Below, one piece after another: positions 46,426 to 55,347 of a DNA stretch of 64,000 bases. The translations under genes were made by a program, and so were the position numbers. Numbering within the stretch: the first letter of the stretch is position 1; the number at the start of each line of letters is the position of its first letter. Where the stretch lies: contig NZ_OY781918.1 in NCBI RefSeq assembly GCF_963677195.1, forward strand, positions 3,336,923 through 3,400,922, read 5' to 3'. Source of the stretch: an uncultured Marinifilum sp. GTDB lineage: Bacteria > Bacteroidota > Bacteroidia > Bacteroidales > Marinifilaceae. A model generated the notes under the pieces. The model worked only from the letters and a program-made list of their open reading frames with translations, searched no databases and was not told the origin of the DNA.

Positions 46426-47724
46426 TTAAATTACGAGTCCAAACAAGTCATAATCTTCGCAGTCGGTAATTTTTACATTATAAAACTCACCTATTTTTAA
46501 TTTGCCGTTTTCTTTCGAAATTAGAACTTCCGGATCAACTTCGTAGGAATCAAACTCAGTTCTTCCATAATAATAATCTCCCTCAAAACGATCAATAAGT
46601 ACCTTAAGTACTTGGCCAACTCTTTTTTTGTTTGCCTCTAGGCTAATATCTTGCTGAATAAGCATAACTTCCTCTTTCCTTCTCTCTTTTTCTTCTTGCG
46701 GAATATTATCCTCATAATTAATGGCCGCATAAGTATCTTCTTCGTTAGAATAAGGGAATACACCTAAACGTTCAAATTTCATTTCCTGAACGAAATTCTT
46801 AAGATCTTCCATATCCTCTCTGGTTTCACCAGGGTGTCCAACCAACATTGTGGTTCTAAGGGTAATACCAGGAACCTCTTCTCTAATTCTATTTATTAAC
46901 TCTGTTGTTTTAGCACGGTTGATACCTCTACGCATCAATTTTAAAACATTGTCGCTTGAGTGTTGTAAAGCAATATCAAGGTAACGACAAACCTTAGGAT
47001 TTTCGCGCATTACTTTTAAAATACCATAGGGGAATTGAGTTGGATAAGCATAATGTAATTTAATCCATTCCAATCCTTCAATTTCAGATAAAGCTTGGAC
47101 TAATTCGGCTAGTTTTAGTTCATTATATAAATCATAACCATAGTAAGAAAGATCCTGAGCAATAACCAATAATTCTTTTACTCCGCCTTCAACCAAACTT
47201 TTGGCTTCTGCAAGAATATCTTCCATTGGTCGAGAAATGTGTTTCCCTGTAATAATAGGTATTGCACAATAAGAACACGACCTATTGCAGCCCTCAGATA
47301 TTTTTAAGTAAGCAAAATGTTTAGGAGTTGTTATCATTCTCAAATTTTTGAAGTCTGGCTTGTACTCTTTATGTAATTCTTGAATTATTGCTTTCCAATC
47401 GAATTTACCAAAATAATGATCTACCTCAGGAATTTCATTCTCCAATTGATCTCTGTATCTTTCGGATAAACACCCCATTACAAACAATTTATTAATGCGT
47501 CCATTTTTTTTTGCTTCAACATATTGTAAAATGGTATCAACAGACTCTTCTTTTGCATCGCCAATAAACCCACAAGTGTTAATAATTATGGTTTTAGCAT
47601 CACTATTCTCTTCTTCACATGTTACCTCAAATTGATTTGCATCTAATTGTTTCATTAACACTTCTGTATCAACTAAATTCTTCGAACATCCAAGACTTAT
47701 GATATTGATCTTATTCTGATTCAT
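46426..47724 (-). CDS. rimO: Ribosomal protein S12 methylthiotransferase RimO
   Basis: Radical SAM enzyme that methylthiolates an Asp of ribosomal protein S12. 432 residues. UPF0004 domain with ISLGCSKNLVDTEVLM, INTCGFI and GCLSERY, radical SAM motif CNRSCSYC followed by AIPIITGKHISRP, and a C-terminal TRAM domain. LGCSKNLVD and SRPMEDI point to RimO rather than MiaB. An in-frame TTG at 47754 extends the frame, but a perfect TAttTTTG element (47752-47759 on the minus strand) overlaps it, so the ATG at 47724 is used. Confidence 0.95.
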   Translation of the reverse strand: MNQNKINIISLGCSKNLVDTEVLMKQLDANQFEVTCEEENSDAKTIIINTCGFIGDAKEESVDTILQYVEAKKNGRINKLFVMGCLSERYRDQLENEIPEVDHYFGKFDWKAIIQELHKEYKPDFKNLRMITTPKHFAYLKISEGCNRSCSYCAIPIITGKHISRPMEDILAEAKSLVEGGVKELLVIAQDLSYYGYDLYNELKLAELVQALSEIEGLEWIKLHYAYPTQFPYGILKVMRENPKVCRYLDIALQHSSDNVLKLMRRGINRAKTTELINRIREEVPGITLRTTMLVGHPGETREDMEDLKNFVQEMKFERLGVFPYSNEEDTYAAINYEDNIPQEEKERRKEEVMLIQQDISLEANKKRVGQVLKVLIDRFEGDYYYGRTEFDSYEVDPEVLISKENGKLKIGEFYNVKITDCEDYDLFGLVI

Positions 47725-47815
47725 ATATTGATTTTCTTTATTAAATTTTGACAAAAATAAGACAAAAAACTCTTTTATACACTTAAGTATTTAGATTAAA
47801 TATATTTCAACGCAA

Positions 47816-47839
47816 AAGGCTGTCTTTAACGACAGCCTT
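47816..47839 (-). terminator. Hairpin after ftsY
   Basis: Perfect stem AAGGCTGTC / GACAGCCTT with loop TTTAAC. The T tail on the minus strand is short. Confidence 0.75.
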
Positions 47840-47865
47840 ACTAATATTATTTTTGATATTTTTCT

Positions 47866-48816
47866 TTAGTTAAATAAGGAATCTACAAATTCTGTACGAT
47901 TAAAAACCTGTAAATCTTCCATAGCTTCACCAATACCAATGTATTTAACCGGAATTTTAAATTGATCGGAAACTCCAATTACAACACCACCTTTTGCTGT
48001 TCCATCTAGTTTAGTTATAGCAAGTGCATTTACTTCTGTTGCTTTGGTAAATTGTTTTGCTTGCTCAAAAGCATTTTGTCCTGTCGAGCCATCTAGAACC
48101 AATAAAATTTCATGAGGCGCTTCAGGAATTACACGGTCCATTACTCGCTTAATTTTACTTAACTCATTCATTAAGTTAATTTTATTGTGTAATCTTCCTG
48201 CCGTGTCTATAATTACCACATCCGATCCAGCTTCTTTTGCTTTGGTAAGAGTTTCGAATGCAACCGATGCAGGATCGGCTCCCATTCCCTGATTTACAAT
48301 AGGAACACCTACTCGCTCCGACCAAATAATTAATTGATCGACAGCAGCAGCGCGAAATGTATCGGCAGCTCCAAGCATTACATTTTTACCTGCTTTTTTA
48401 AATTGATGAGCCAGCTTGCCAATGGTTGTTGTTTTGCCAACACCATTAACTCCCACAACCATAATTACAAACGGATAATCCGACTTGGGAAGTTGAAAAG
48501 CTTCGTAATCTCCTTTGTTATTTTCTTCGAGTAAGCCGGCAATTTCTTCTTTTAAAATTCTATTTAATTCCGAAGTACCTAAAAATTTATCTTCAGCAAC
48601 TCTTTTTTCTATTCGTTCAATAATCTTAACAGTTGTATCAACACCAACATCAGAAGAGATTAGTACCTCCTCCAATTCATCAAGTACATCATCATCAACG
48701 GTAGATTTACCAACTACAGCTCTGGAAAGTTTTTTAAATACACTTTCCTTTGTTTTAGCCAATCCTTTATTAAGATTTTCCTTTTTTGATTTCGAAAAAC
48801 TTCCAAATAATCCCAT
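47866..48816 (-). CDS. ftsY: Signal recognition particle receptor FtsY
   Basis: SRP-receptor GTPase that docks SRP-ribosome complexes at the membrane, 316 residues. The N-domain helices (about 20-95) have the short basic N-terminus common outside proteobacteria. The G-domain has GVNGVGKTTTIGKLA (G1), the insertion ADTFRAAAVDQL, DTAGRLHNK (G3), TKLDGTAKGG (G4) and the closing GIGEAMEDLQVF. It follows the DUF4295/rpmG/rpmB genes in the same direction but is separated by a strong terminator. Confidence 0.96.
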   Translation of the reverse strand: MGLFGSFSKSKKENLNKGLAKTKESVFKKLSRAVVGKSTVDDDVLDELEEVLISSDVGVDTTVKIIERIEKRVAEDKFLGTSELNRILKEEIAGLLEENNKGDYEAFQLPKSDYPFVIMVVGVNGVGKTTTIGKLAHQFKKAGKNVMLGAADTFRAAAVDQLIIWSERVGVPIVNQGMGADPASVAFETLTKAKEAGSDVVIIDTAGRLHNKINLMNELSKIKRVMDRVIPEAPHEILLVLDGSTGQNAFEQAKQFTKATEVNALAITKLDGTAKGGVVIGVSDQFKIPVKYIGIGEAMEDLQVFNRTEFVDSLFN

Positions 48817-48920
48817 TCTACTTAAATTTTAGGCTGCTAAAGTACAAAAAAAGGCTTACACAAGCAATTAACAATAAATGATTTAAAACAAAACACTAAA
48901 AGTTTTAATTTAAGGTATAA

Positions 48921-48953
48921 AAAAAGCTTCCCAAAAAAATCGGGAAGCTTTTT
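48921..48953. terminator. Terminator between the rpm operon and ftsY
   Basis: Perfect 12-bp stem AAAAAGCTTCCC / GGGAAGCTTTTT, 9-nt loop. It ends the rpmB-rpmG-DUF4295 transcript. Confidence 0.9.
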
Positions 48954-48977
48954 AAATTCAGTATTATATGAACTTCT

Positions 48978-49133
48978 TTACTTTTTAGCAAAGAAATCCT
49001 TTACGTTCTCGTTAGGAACAATCTCTTCTTTAAAAGAGTATGAACCAGTTTTAGGTGATTTAACCATTTTGATTACTTTAGCGTAACCACGGCCTTCACC
49101 TTTTTGTAGGGATGCTACTACTTTCTTAGCCAT
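48978..49133 (-). CDS. DUF4295 small ribosome-associated protein
   Basis: 51 residues, MAKKVVASLQKGEGRGYAK at the start and FKEEIVPNENVKDFFAKK at the end. DUF4295 proteins are found only in Bacteroidota and nearly always beside rpmB and rpmG, as here, so a ribosomal role is likely though unproven. It starts 8 bp after the rpmG stop. Confidence 0.9.
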   Translation of the reverse strand: MAKKVVASLQKGEGRGYAKVIKMVKSPKTGSYSFKEEIVPNENVKDFFAKK

Positions 49134-49141
49134 ATCTCAAA

Positions 49142-49324
49142 TTATTTAATTTCTCTGTGAAGGGTTACTTTCTTCAAAATAGGATTATACTTCTTCAACT
49201 CCATACGGTCTGGAGTATTCTTTTTATTTTTAGTAGTAATGTATCTTGAGGTTCCTGGCATACCGCTTTCTTTATGCTCAGTGCACTCAAGAATTACTTG
49301 CACTCTATTACCTTTTTTAGCCAT
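49142..49324 (-). CDS. rpmG: Ribosomal protein L33
   Basis: 60-residue 50S subunit protein: [39 protein letters not shown] and the C-terminal HREIK. Only one cysteine remains, so this is the zinc-free (C-) form. It lies 14 bp after rpmB in the rpmB-rpmG-DUF4295 operon. Confidence 0.97.
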   Translation of the reverse strand: MAKKGNRVQVILECTEHKESGMPGTSRYITTKNKKNTPDRMELKKYNPILKKVTLHREIK

Positions 49325-49338
49325 TTTATATGCCTTTT

Positions 49339-49581
49339 TTAATAATTTTTAATAAATCCTTTTTCTTGAGCTTTATCTAGTGCACCTTTTACACCTAATT
49401 TGTTAATTAGACGAACTCCTGCAGCAGAAATTTTCAATTCAATCCAGCGATCCTCTTCAGGAAGATAGAACTTCTTTGCGAAAAGATTTGGATAGAATCT
49501 TCTCTTGGTTCTTCTTTTTGAGTGAGAAACATTGTTCCCAACCATTACGCTCTTTCCAGTAATTTGACAAACTCTTGACAT
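49339..49581 (-). CDS. rpmB: Ribosomal protein L28
   Basis: 80-residue 50S protein: [39 protein letters not shown] and the C-terminal region ending [14 protein letters not shown]. First gene of the rpmB-rpmG-DUF4295 operon. Confidence 0.97.
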   Translation of the reverse strand: MSRVCQITGKSVMVGNNVSHSKRRTKRRFYPNLFAKKFYLPEEDRWIELKISAAGVRLINKLGVKGALDKAQEKGFIKNY

Positions 49582-49819
49582 AGTCCAGATTATTTTTTTC
49601 CTTAAACGCTTTTCAAACAGGTCGCAAAATACGTAATAATTTTCTGAAAAATCAAATTATATTACAATTTTTTGCAGATATATTTTCAGACTGGAGAAAA
49701 TCCTTAAGCCTCCATGAAACCAATAAAAGATCGGTTTTTGAAGTTCATTTTATTACAAACAATAATTTTTCTTATTGAATTATCTCTAACGCAATCAGTC
49801 TTACTGTTGCAAAAATAAA

Positions 49820-49848
49820 AAAATCTCTCCGTATATGGGAGAGATTTT
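49820..49848 (-). terminator. Terminator of the YitT gene
   Basis: Stem AAAATCTCTCC / GGAGAGATTTT with a 7-nt loop; the minus strand continues into a T-rich tract. Confidence 0.9.
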
Positions 49849-49870
49849 ATATTTATCTGTTAAAATATTT

Positions 49871-50779
49871 TTATTCGTTTTCTTCGTTTAAGGATTTAAA
49901 ACCTTTACCAATAATTTCGTTTGCCTCTGTTACATTAACAAATGCATCAGGATCAATTGCTTTAACATGTAATTTAAGAATTTCCAGTTCTCTACGACTC
50001 ATTACAGAGTAAAGCATTTTTTTATCTTCTCCCGAATAAGATCCTGTTCCGCTTAGTATGGTCACCCCTCTTCTAAGGTCATATTTAATTTTATCGGCAA
50101 TATTTTCGTAGTGATCTGATACTATCATAACCGTTTTGTGATAGTTTGCGCCACTTACTACCATATCGATAATTTTACCTTCGATATAAATAATAATTAG
50201 GGAATAAATTGCGAACTCCCATCCAATTGCGCCTGTTTCGGTTGGCTGAACCAATGTGAAAAGCACAATAATTCCATCAACAATCATTACTAGCTTGCCC
50301 AATGATAATTTTGTGTATTTTGCAAAAATCATAGCAATAATATCGGATCCTCCCGAAGTGGCTCTTGATTTGAATATCATTCCAATTGCAATTCCATAAA
50401 AAACACCTGCAACAACTGTATTGAGCATAGGATCGAGAATTACTTTTGGATAGCCAGGAACAAGGTAAGTTTCCATTATCCAAACTGTAATTAGGATTAT
50501 GGCAATACTTAAAATCGTTTTAATTCCAAATCGGGGACCCAGAATTATTGTTCCAATAATTACCAAAGGAACTTCCATAGCAAACGTACAGTAACTAATT
50601 TTCCAGTTAAATAATGTGTTTAAAACAGTTGCGATACCATATACTCCACCCGGAGCTAATTTGTAAGGAACAACAAATAAAATGTCGGATACAGCAAAAA
50701 TAATACTTCCAACAATTAAGTAAGCATAAGCGCTAAGCCATTCATTCGACAAGAACTTTTCTTTAGTAATAAAAGCCAT
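49871..50779 (-). CDS. YitT-family membrane protein (DUF2179)
   Basis: 302 residues: five or six membrane segments in the YitT domain (VPYKLAPGGVYGIATVLN, SRATSGGSDIIAMI) and a cytoplasmic C-terminal DUF2179 domain (RGVTILSGTGSYSGEDKKMLYSVMSRREL). Members are widespread and of uncertain function; transport is suspected. Single gene. Confidence 0.9.
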   Translation of the reverse strand: MAFITKEKFLSNEWLSAYAYLIVGSIIFAVSDILFVVPYKLAPGGVYGIATVLNTLFNWKISYCTFAMEVPLVIIGTIILGPRFGIKTILSIAIILITVWIMETYLVPGYPKVILDPMLNTVVAGVFYGIAIGMIFKSRATSGGSDIIAMIFAKYTKLSLGKLVMIVDGIIVLFTLVQPTETGAIGWEFAIYSLIIIYIEGKIIDMVVSGANYHKTVMIVSDHYENIADKIKYDLRRGVTILSGTGSYSGEDKKMLYSVMSRRELEILKLHVKAIDPDAFVNVTEANEIIGKGFKSLNEENE

Positions 50780-51070
50780 TTTTTTAGTGTTAGTTTAAGT
50801 GTGTTAAATTCGCCGACAAAAATAAATTCGCCCCAATTATATGCAAGCTTTTTGGCAAAATTCCACACTCTCTTTACTATCACTAAATCTGACGGTTATG
50901 CGTTTTAAAAATATTTTTTTTTATCATTTAGCTAAAAACTCTAAAAAAAGACGTCAATTTTTCACTTATGTGAATGTAATTTTTAATTCTTGTACTGATT
51001 CTTATCTAACTATATCATTATTCTATTTAAAGTTATTACTATACTTATGTATAATAAATGCTGATGTTTT

Positions 51071-54019
51071 TTATTTTTCTACTAAATCTTCAATATTAAT
51101 ATTTGCCATGCGCAACATTTTACTTACTTCTATGCTTAAAAAGCCATACTCTTCTACTACTTTACCTTCTATGGTGTAACAACCCGGACCACGAAAAGGA
51201 TATTCTTTTGCTTTTTGCGAAAAATGAACTGTATCTATCCAATGTCCATCTAAATCTATCCAGGTACCAAAATACATGAGTGTACCATTACTAGCTCTGG
51301 TAGGTTTACGATGAATTAAATAGGCAACAATGCGTATGTAACGATTTACTAGTCTGGGCAAATGACAAGCTTTTAAATCGGAAGGTAATTGTTCTTTTAC
51401 CAATTCGAAAGGCGATTGTATTGATAATCCGAGCAATTCTAATTCATCAAAAGCATCTTCTAGCTTATGTTTCCACAATTCTGGCAATTTGAATTCTTTT
51501 ACCTCGGTTTGGAATAGTGTTTTTTCAGGTTTGCTTTTTTTGCTATGCCCTAATATAAGGTGAGCATCCCATAATAATTCTTTTTTCCCTTTTCCGGTAA
51601 AACGGAAAGCTCCCACTCTAATTAGAATAATTAGTTGTTCTAAACCAATGGGAAAACGTTTTACAAAATCGCGTAAGCTTTTGTAGTCTCCTTTTTTTTC
51701 TCTTTCCTTAATTAAATCTTTTGCCCTTTCTTTTTCAAAATCTTTTAGCAAGAAAAATCCTAGCCAAATGGTTTTTCCTTTAATAATATGCTTCCAAAAA
51801 CTTTTATTTACACATATTGTTTCCAGGTGTGCTCCATGCATAGCAGCTTCGTGTAGATATAATTGTGCGGAATAAAATCCGCCGCCATTATTTAATGTTG
51901 CCACCATATATTCTAGTGGATAATAGGCTTTTAAATAAAGAGCCTGAAAACTCTCTACAGCATAGCTGGCCGAGTGGCCTTTGGCAAAAGCATAATTGGC
52001 AAAACTCTCTATTTGTCGCCAAATATCATGTACTACAGCATCGGCATAACCTTTGAATTTACAATTAGAAAAGAATTTATCTTTCACCTTAGCAAATTCA
52101 TTTCTCTGTTTAAACTTCCATGACATTCCTCGGCGCAAAACATCAGCTTCGTCGAGCGATAATCCGGCAAAATAATGTGCAACTTTAATAACATCTTCCT
52201 GATAAACCATTACACCGTAAGTTTCTTCCAGAATTTCATATAATGCTGGTAATTCCCGTTTTGCCTTCTCTCTTTTGTCTTTATTCTGAAATCGAACAAT
52301 ATATTCTCGCATCATTCCACTTTTGGCTACTCCCGGACGAATAATGGAACTTGCTGCTACTAAACGCTTATAATCTTCGGCTTTTAGCTTGCTTAAAAGC
52401 ATACGCATTGCTGGTGATTCAACGTAAAAACATCCAATTGCCTGTCCTTTTTTTAGCATTTGTTTTACACGCAAATCCTCCATAAATAAATTGGTATTGT
52501 TAATATCAATCTCAATTCCATAATTTTGTTTGATAATTCCCAAAGTGTCCTTTATTTTCCCCAAACCACGCTGACTTAGAATATCGAATTTGTGCAAGCC
52601 CAGATCTTCGGCAATGTACATGTCGAATTGTGTAGAAGGAAAACCTTTGGGCAATAGTTCGGTGGCCGAATATTTGCTAATTGGTTTATCCGATATTAAA
52701 ATGCCGCTGGAATGTATGCTGGAATGGCTCGGAAAATCGGAAATATAATTGCTATAACGAATTACCCACTTGCCATACACGTCGGCTTGCCCCAGATTTG
52801 GATTTTTTTGCAAGCGTACAATTTCTTCATCGGGTAAACCAAATACTTTGCCAATTTCCCGAAAAGCCGATTTATGGCTAAAAGTAATAAAGGTTCCTAG
52901 TAAGGCCACATGATCCCAACCATATTTATCGAACAAATAACGAGTTACATCATCGCGATCGGTCCATGAAAAATCGATATCAAAATCGGGAGGAGATGTT
53001 CGAAATGGATTTATGAAACGCTCAAAGTAAAGATCGAGTTCAACAGGATCAACATTTGTAATTTTCAATAAGTAAGCCACTAAACTATTGGCTCCACTTC
53101 CTCTCCCAACATGATAATATCCTTTGCTTTGAGCATAACAAACCAAATCCCAGTTAATTAAAAAATAGGCGCAAAAATCTAATTCTCGAATTACTTTTAG
53201 CTCTTTATTTAAGCGTTCTATAATTTTATTGGTTATTTTTTTGTACCGATACGATAAACCTTCAAAAGCTATCTGTTTTAGAAATTCAAAATCTTCATCC
53301 TTCGATTTTTTAAAAACCTTTTTGTTTTTATTGGTTTTAAATTCGAAATCTATACTGCAGTTTGCTAGTAAATTTTCGGTATTTTTTATTAGCTCTGGAT
53401 ATTCTTTATACAGCTCCAATAAAGTAGATTTACTTTTGTACTGATTATCGAAACTGGCTTGTTCTTCTTTGGGAAGTTTACTTAGTAAGCTGTTTTTATC
53501 AATGGCTCTTAATAGGCGATGAATATTATAATCTTTCTTATTTCGAAAACTTGCAGTTTGTAAAATTACCAATTGATCTAAATTATTTTTCCATTTTGAA
53601 AAAGGCAGATAGGGTAAATCTTTTGGGCTTATTCCAATAAATTCGTGAGGTTTTAATTGAGCTTGTTTATTTTTAAAAGGATAAACTACAAAAACATTCT
53701 CGAATAAGGGAGCTATATCGCAAAACTCCTTATTATTGTGTAAATGATTTGTTAAAAATTCATTTATTTCTTGAAATCCATTGGCATTTTTTGCCAATAA
53801 CACATACTGTTGTTTTATTCCATTTCTTATGTCTGCGCCAACAACAGCTTGCATAGAGAATTCTTTGGCTTGTCTTACAAAATCGAGACTTACTGCAGTA
53901 TTATTTATATCAGTTAGTGCTATAGCGGTATGTTCGCCGGTATGTGTTTCGTTTAGGATTTCCTCTATTGAAAGGGTTCCGTATTTAAAGCTGTAATATG
54001 AGTGGCAATTCAGTAACAT
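51071..54019 (-). CDS. dnaE2: DnaE-type DNA polymerase III alpha subunit of a mutagenesis cassette
   Basis: 982-residue C-family polymerase, shorter than replicative DnaE. The N-terminal PHP domain has lost metal ligands: NCHSYYS where HxH is usual and TDINN where TDH is usual. The palm has the catalytic acidic motif PPDFDIDF (343-350), plus GRGSGANSLVAYLL and YQEDVIKVAHYFAG; helix-hairpin-helix and OB-fold regions follow. It lies 49 bp downstream of dinB behind a self-cleaving repressor, so it is likely the error-prone polymerase of an SOS-like cassette comparable to imuA-imuB-dnaE2 (function by context). Confidence 0.88.
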   Translation of the reverse strand: MLLNCHSYYSFKYGTLSIEEILNETHTGEHTAIALTDINNTAVSLDFVRQAKEFSMQAVVGADIRNGIKQQYVLLAKNANGFQEINEFLTNHLHNNKEFCDIAPLFENVFVVYPFKNKQAQLKPHEFIGISPKDLPYLPFSKWKNNLDQLVILQTASFRNKKDYNIHRLLRAIDKNSLLSKLPKEEQASFDNQYKSKSTLLELYKEYPELIKNTENLLANCSIDFEFKTNKNKKVFKKSKDEDFEFLKQIAFEGLSYRYKKITNKIIERLNKELKVIRELDFCAYFLINWDLVCYAQSKGYYHVGRGSGANSLVAYLLKITNVDPVELDLYFERFINPFRTSPPDFDIDFSWTDRDDVTRYLFDKYGWDHVALLGTFITFSHKSAFREIGKVFGLPDEEIVRLQKNPNLGQADVYGKWVIRYSNYISDFPSHSSIHSSGILISDKPISKYSATELLPKGFPSTQFDMYIAEDLGLHKFDILSQRGLGKIKDTLGIIKQNYGIEIDINNTNLFMEDLRVKQMLKKGQAIGCFYVESPAMRMLLSKLKAEDYKRLVAASSIIRPGVAKSGMMREYIVRFQNKDKREKAKRELPALYEILEETYGVMVYQEDVIKVAHYFAGLSLDEADVLRRGMSWKFKQRNEFAKVKDKFFSNCKFKGYADAVVHDIWRQIESFANYAFAKGHSASYAVESFQALYLKAYYPLEYMVATLNNGGGFYSAQLYLHEAAMHGAHLETICVNKSFWKHIIKGKTIWLGFFLLKDFEKERAKDLIKEREKKGDYKSLRDFVKRFPIGLEQLIILIRVGAFRFTGKGKKELLWDAHLILGHSKKSKPEKTLFQTEVKEFKLPELWKHKLEDAFDELELLGLSIQSPFELVKEQLPSDLKACHLPRLVNRYIRIVAYLIHRKPTRASNGTLMYFGTWIDLDGHWIDTVHFSQKAKEYPFRGPGCYTIEGKVVEEYGFLSIEVSKMLRMANINIEDLVEK

Positions 54020-54035
54020 ATAATGAAGAATTAAT

Positions 54036-54067
54036 AATTAGTAATAAAAAATTATTCATTACTAATT
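54036..54067 (-). other. AT-rich hairpin between dinB and dnaE
   Basis: Perfect inverted repeat AATTAGTAAT / ATTACTAATT with a 12-nt loop. It may attenuate or protect the mRNA, but it is all A/T with one G-C pair per arm. Confidence 0.4.
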
Positions 54068-54068
54068 T

Positions 54069-55274
54069 TTAATTACCAATTAAATTCGGTGCTTGTCCGT
54101 TAAAAGAATTCATTCCGCCAATGGTTTTTACCTCCATTCCTATGGCTCGTTTCACTGCATTTTTACCATATCTGTTTCGCAAATAATCCATTTTCTGATA
54201 CAATTTAATTAGCTTCTCGGAGTCTTCGAACAAGCGAATTTGATAAGTTCCACCCACCAAATTGCTAAAACGAACTCCAATTAATCGAATTAAAACACGG
54301 CGCTCATATACCTTATCAAATAGGTCGAGCACTGTAGCGATTAGTGTATGATCGAGCGATGTATATGGAATTCGCTTCTGTTTTGAATAAGTCTGAAAAT
54401 CGGAGTAGCGAATCTTAAGTGTCACACAAGCAGTTAGTTTGTTGCTATTTCGAAGCTGATAAGCTAAATTTTCTGCCATTGCAACCAAAATACTGCGTAA
54501 TTTCACCATATCTGTCGTATCCTTTTCAAAAGTTCGCTCGGTAGAGATCGATTTCTTCTCGCTCCATCCAACAACAGGAGTATTATCAATTCCCTGTGCT
54601 TTCTTCCAAATTACTTGTCCATTTTTTCCCAATACACGTTCCATTAATTCCATGGGCATTTCCTGCACAGTTCTCACTTTTTCAACTCCCATACTCCGTA
54701 ACTTATGATAAGTTTTATCGCCAACCATTGGAATTTTTTTAATGGAAAGCGGAGCCAAAAACGGAATTTCATTTCCACTCTCAATATTGATATGATTATT
54801 TGGCTTTGCTTCTCCTGTTCCTACTTTTGAAACTGTTTTGCTGGTCGACAATCCAAAAGAAATAGGCAAATGGGTTTCTTTTAGAATTTTTTCTCGCAAT
54901 TCTTTCGACCACAAATAACTTTCCTGTACAAAACGATCCATTCCACTTATATCAATATAAAACTCATCGATAGATGATTTTTCGAATAAAGGCGAATGTT
55001 CTTTGATAATTTCTGTTACATCATTCGAAAACTTACTGTAAGTTCGGTTGTCTCCTCTAATTACTACCGCTTCGGGACAAAGCATTCGAGCCATTTTCAT
55101 TGGCATGGCAGAATGCACACCGTAAACACGAGCCTCGTAAGAACAAGCAGCCACAACTCCCCTGTCGGATGTTCCTCCAATTAATACCGGACGATTATTT
55201 AACTTGCCATCCAATAATCTTTCGCACGACACAAAAAAAGTGTCTAAATCCATGTGTACTATCGTTCTTCTCAT
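54069..55274 (-). CDS. dinB: DNA polymerase IV (DinB, Y family)
   Basis: 401-residue translesion polymerase. Catalytic motif HMDLDTFFVSCERL near the N-terminus and SSIDEFYIDISGMD with the second acidic pair, LSTSKTVSKVGTGEAKPN, and a C-terminal little-finger domain. The first ATG at 55274 is used; a TTG precedes it. An operator-like repeat lies 5 bp upstream of the start. Together with dnaE it should bypass DNA damage with mutations. Confidence 0.94.
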   Translation of the reverse strand: MRRTIVHMDLDTFFVSCERLLDGKLNNRPVLIGGTSDRGVVAACSYEARVYGVHSAMPMKMARMLCPEAVVIRGDNRTYSKFSNDVTEIIKEHSPLFEKSSIDEFYIDISGMDRFVQESYLWSKELREKILKETHLPISFGLSTSKTVSKVGTGEAKPNNHINIESGNEIPFLAPLSIKKIPMVGDKTYHKLRSMGVEKVRTVQEMPMELMERVLGKNGQVIWKKAQGIDNTPVVGWSEKKSISTERTFEKDTTDMVKLRSILVAMAENLAYQLRNSNKLTACVTLKIRYSDFQTYSKQKRIPYTSLDHTLIATVLDLFDKVYERRVLIRLIGVRFSNLVGGTYQIRLFEDSEKLIKLYQKMDYLRNRYGKNAVKRAIGMEVKTIGGMNSFNGQAPNLIGN

Positions 55275-55279
55275 CAATT

Positions 55280-55294
55280 GTCGATAATTTCGTC
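55280..55294. promoter_or_regulatory. Operator-like site 1 next to dinB
   Basis: GTCGATAATTTCGTC, matching site 2 at 12 of 15 positions and offset from it by 23 bp. It abuts the dinB start. Confidence 0.45.
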
Positions 55295-55302
55295 ATTATT
55301 CT

Positions 55303-55317
55303 GACTATAATTTAGTC
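55303..55317. promoter_or_regulatory. Operator-like site 2, GACTA-N5-TAGTC
   Basis: Perfect dyad with 5-bp arms in the 73-bp divergent region, placed upstream of and close to the TAtcTTTG element of the repressor gene. A likely binding site of the S24 repressor. Confidence 0.55.
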
Positions 55318-55326
55318 TTTCTTTCT

Positions 55327-55334
55327 TATCTTTG
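55327..55334 (+). promoter_or_regulatory. Candidate -7 element of the S24 repressor gene
   Basis: Perfect TAtcTTTG, 13 nt before the ATG at 55348. The expected -33 position falls on operator-like site 2. Confidence 0.5.
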
Positions 55335-55347
55335 AAAAAAAGTAGCT

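Noticed and set aside
48515..48832. Long antisense frame over ftsY
   Set aside because: It is a serine-rich shadow of the ftsY coding sequence.
50841..51179. 112-codon plus-strand frame downstream of dnaE
   Set aside because: It starts in the intergenic gap and runs antisense into dnaE; the composition is not protein-like and no promoter is evident.
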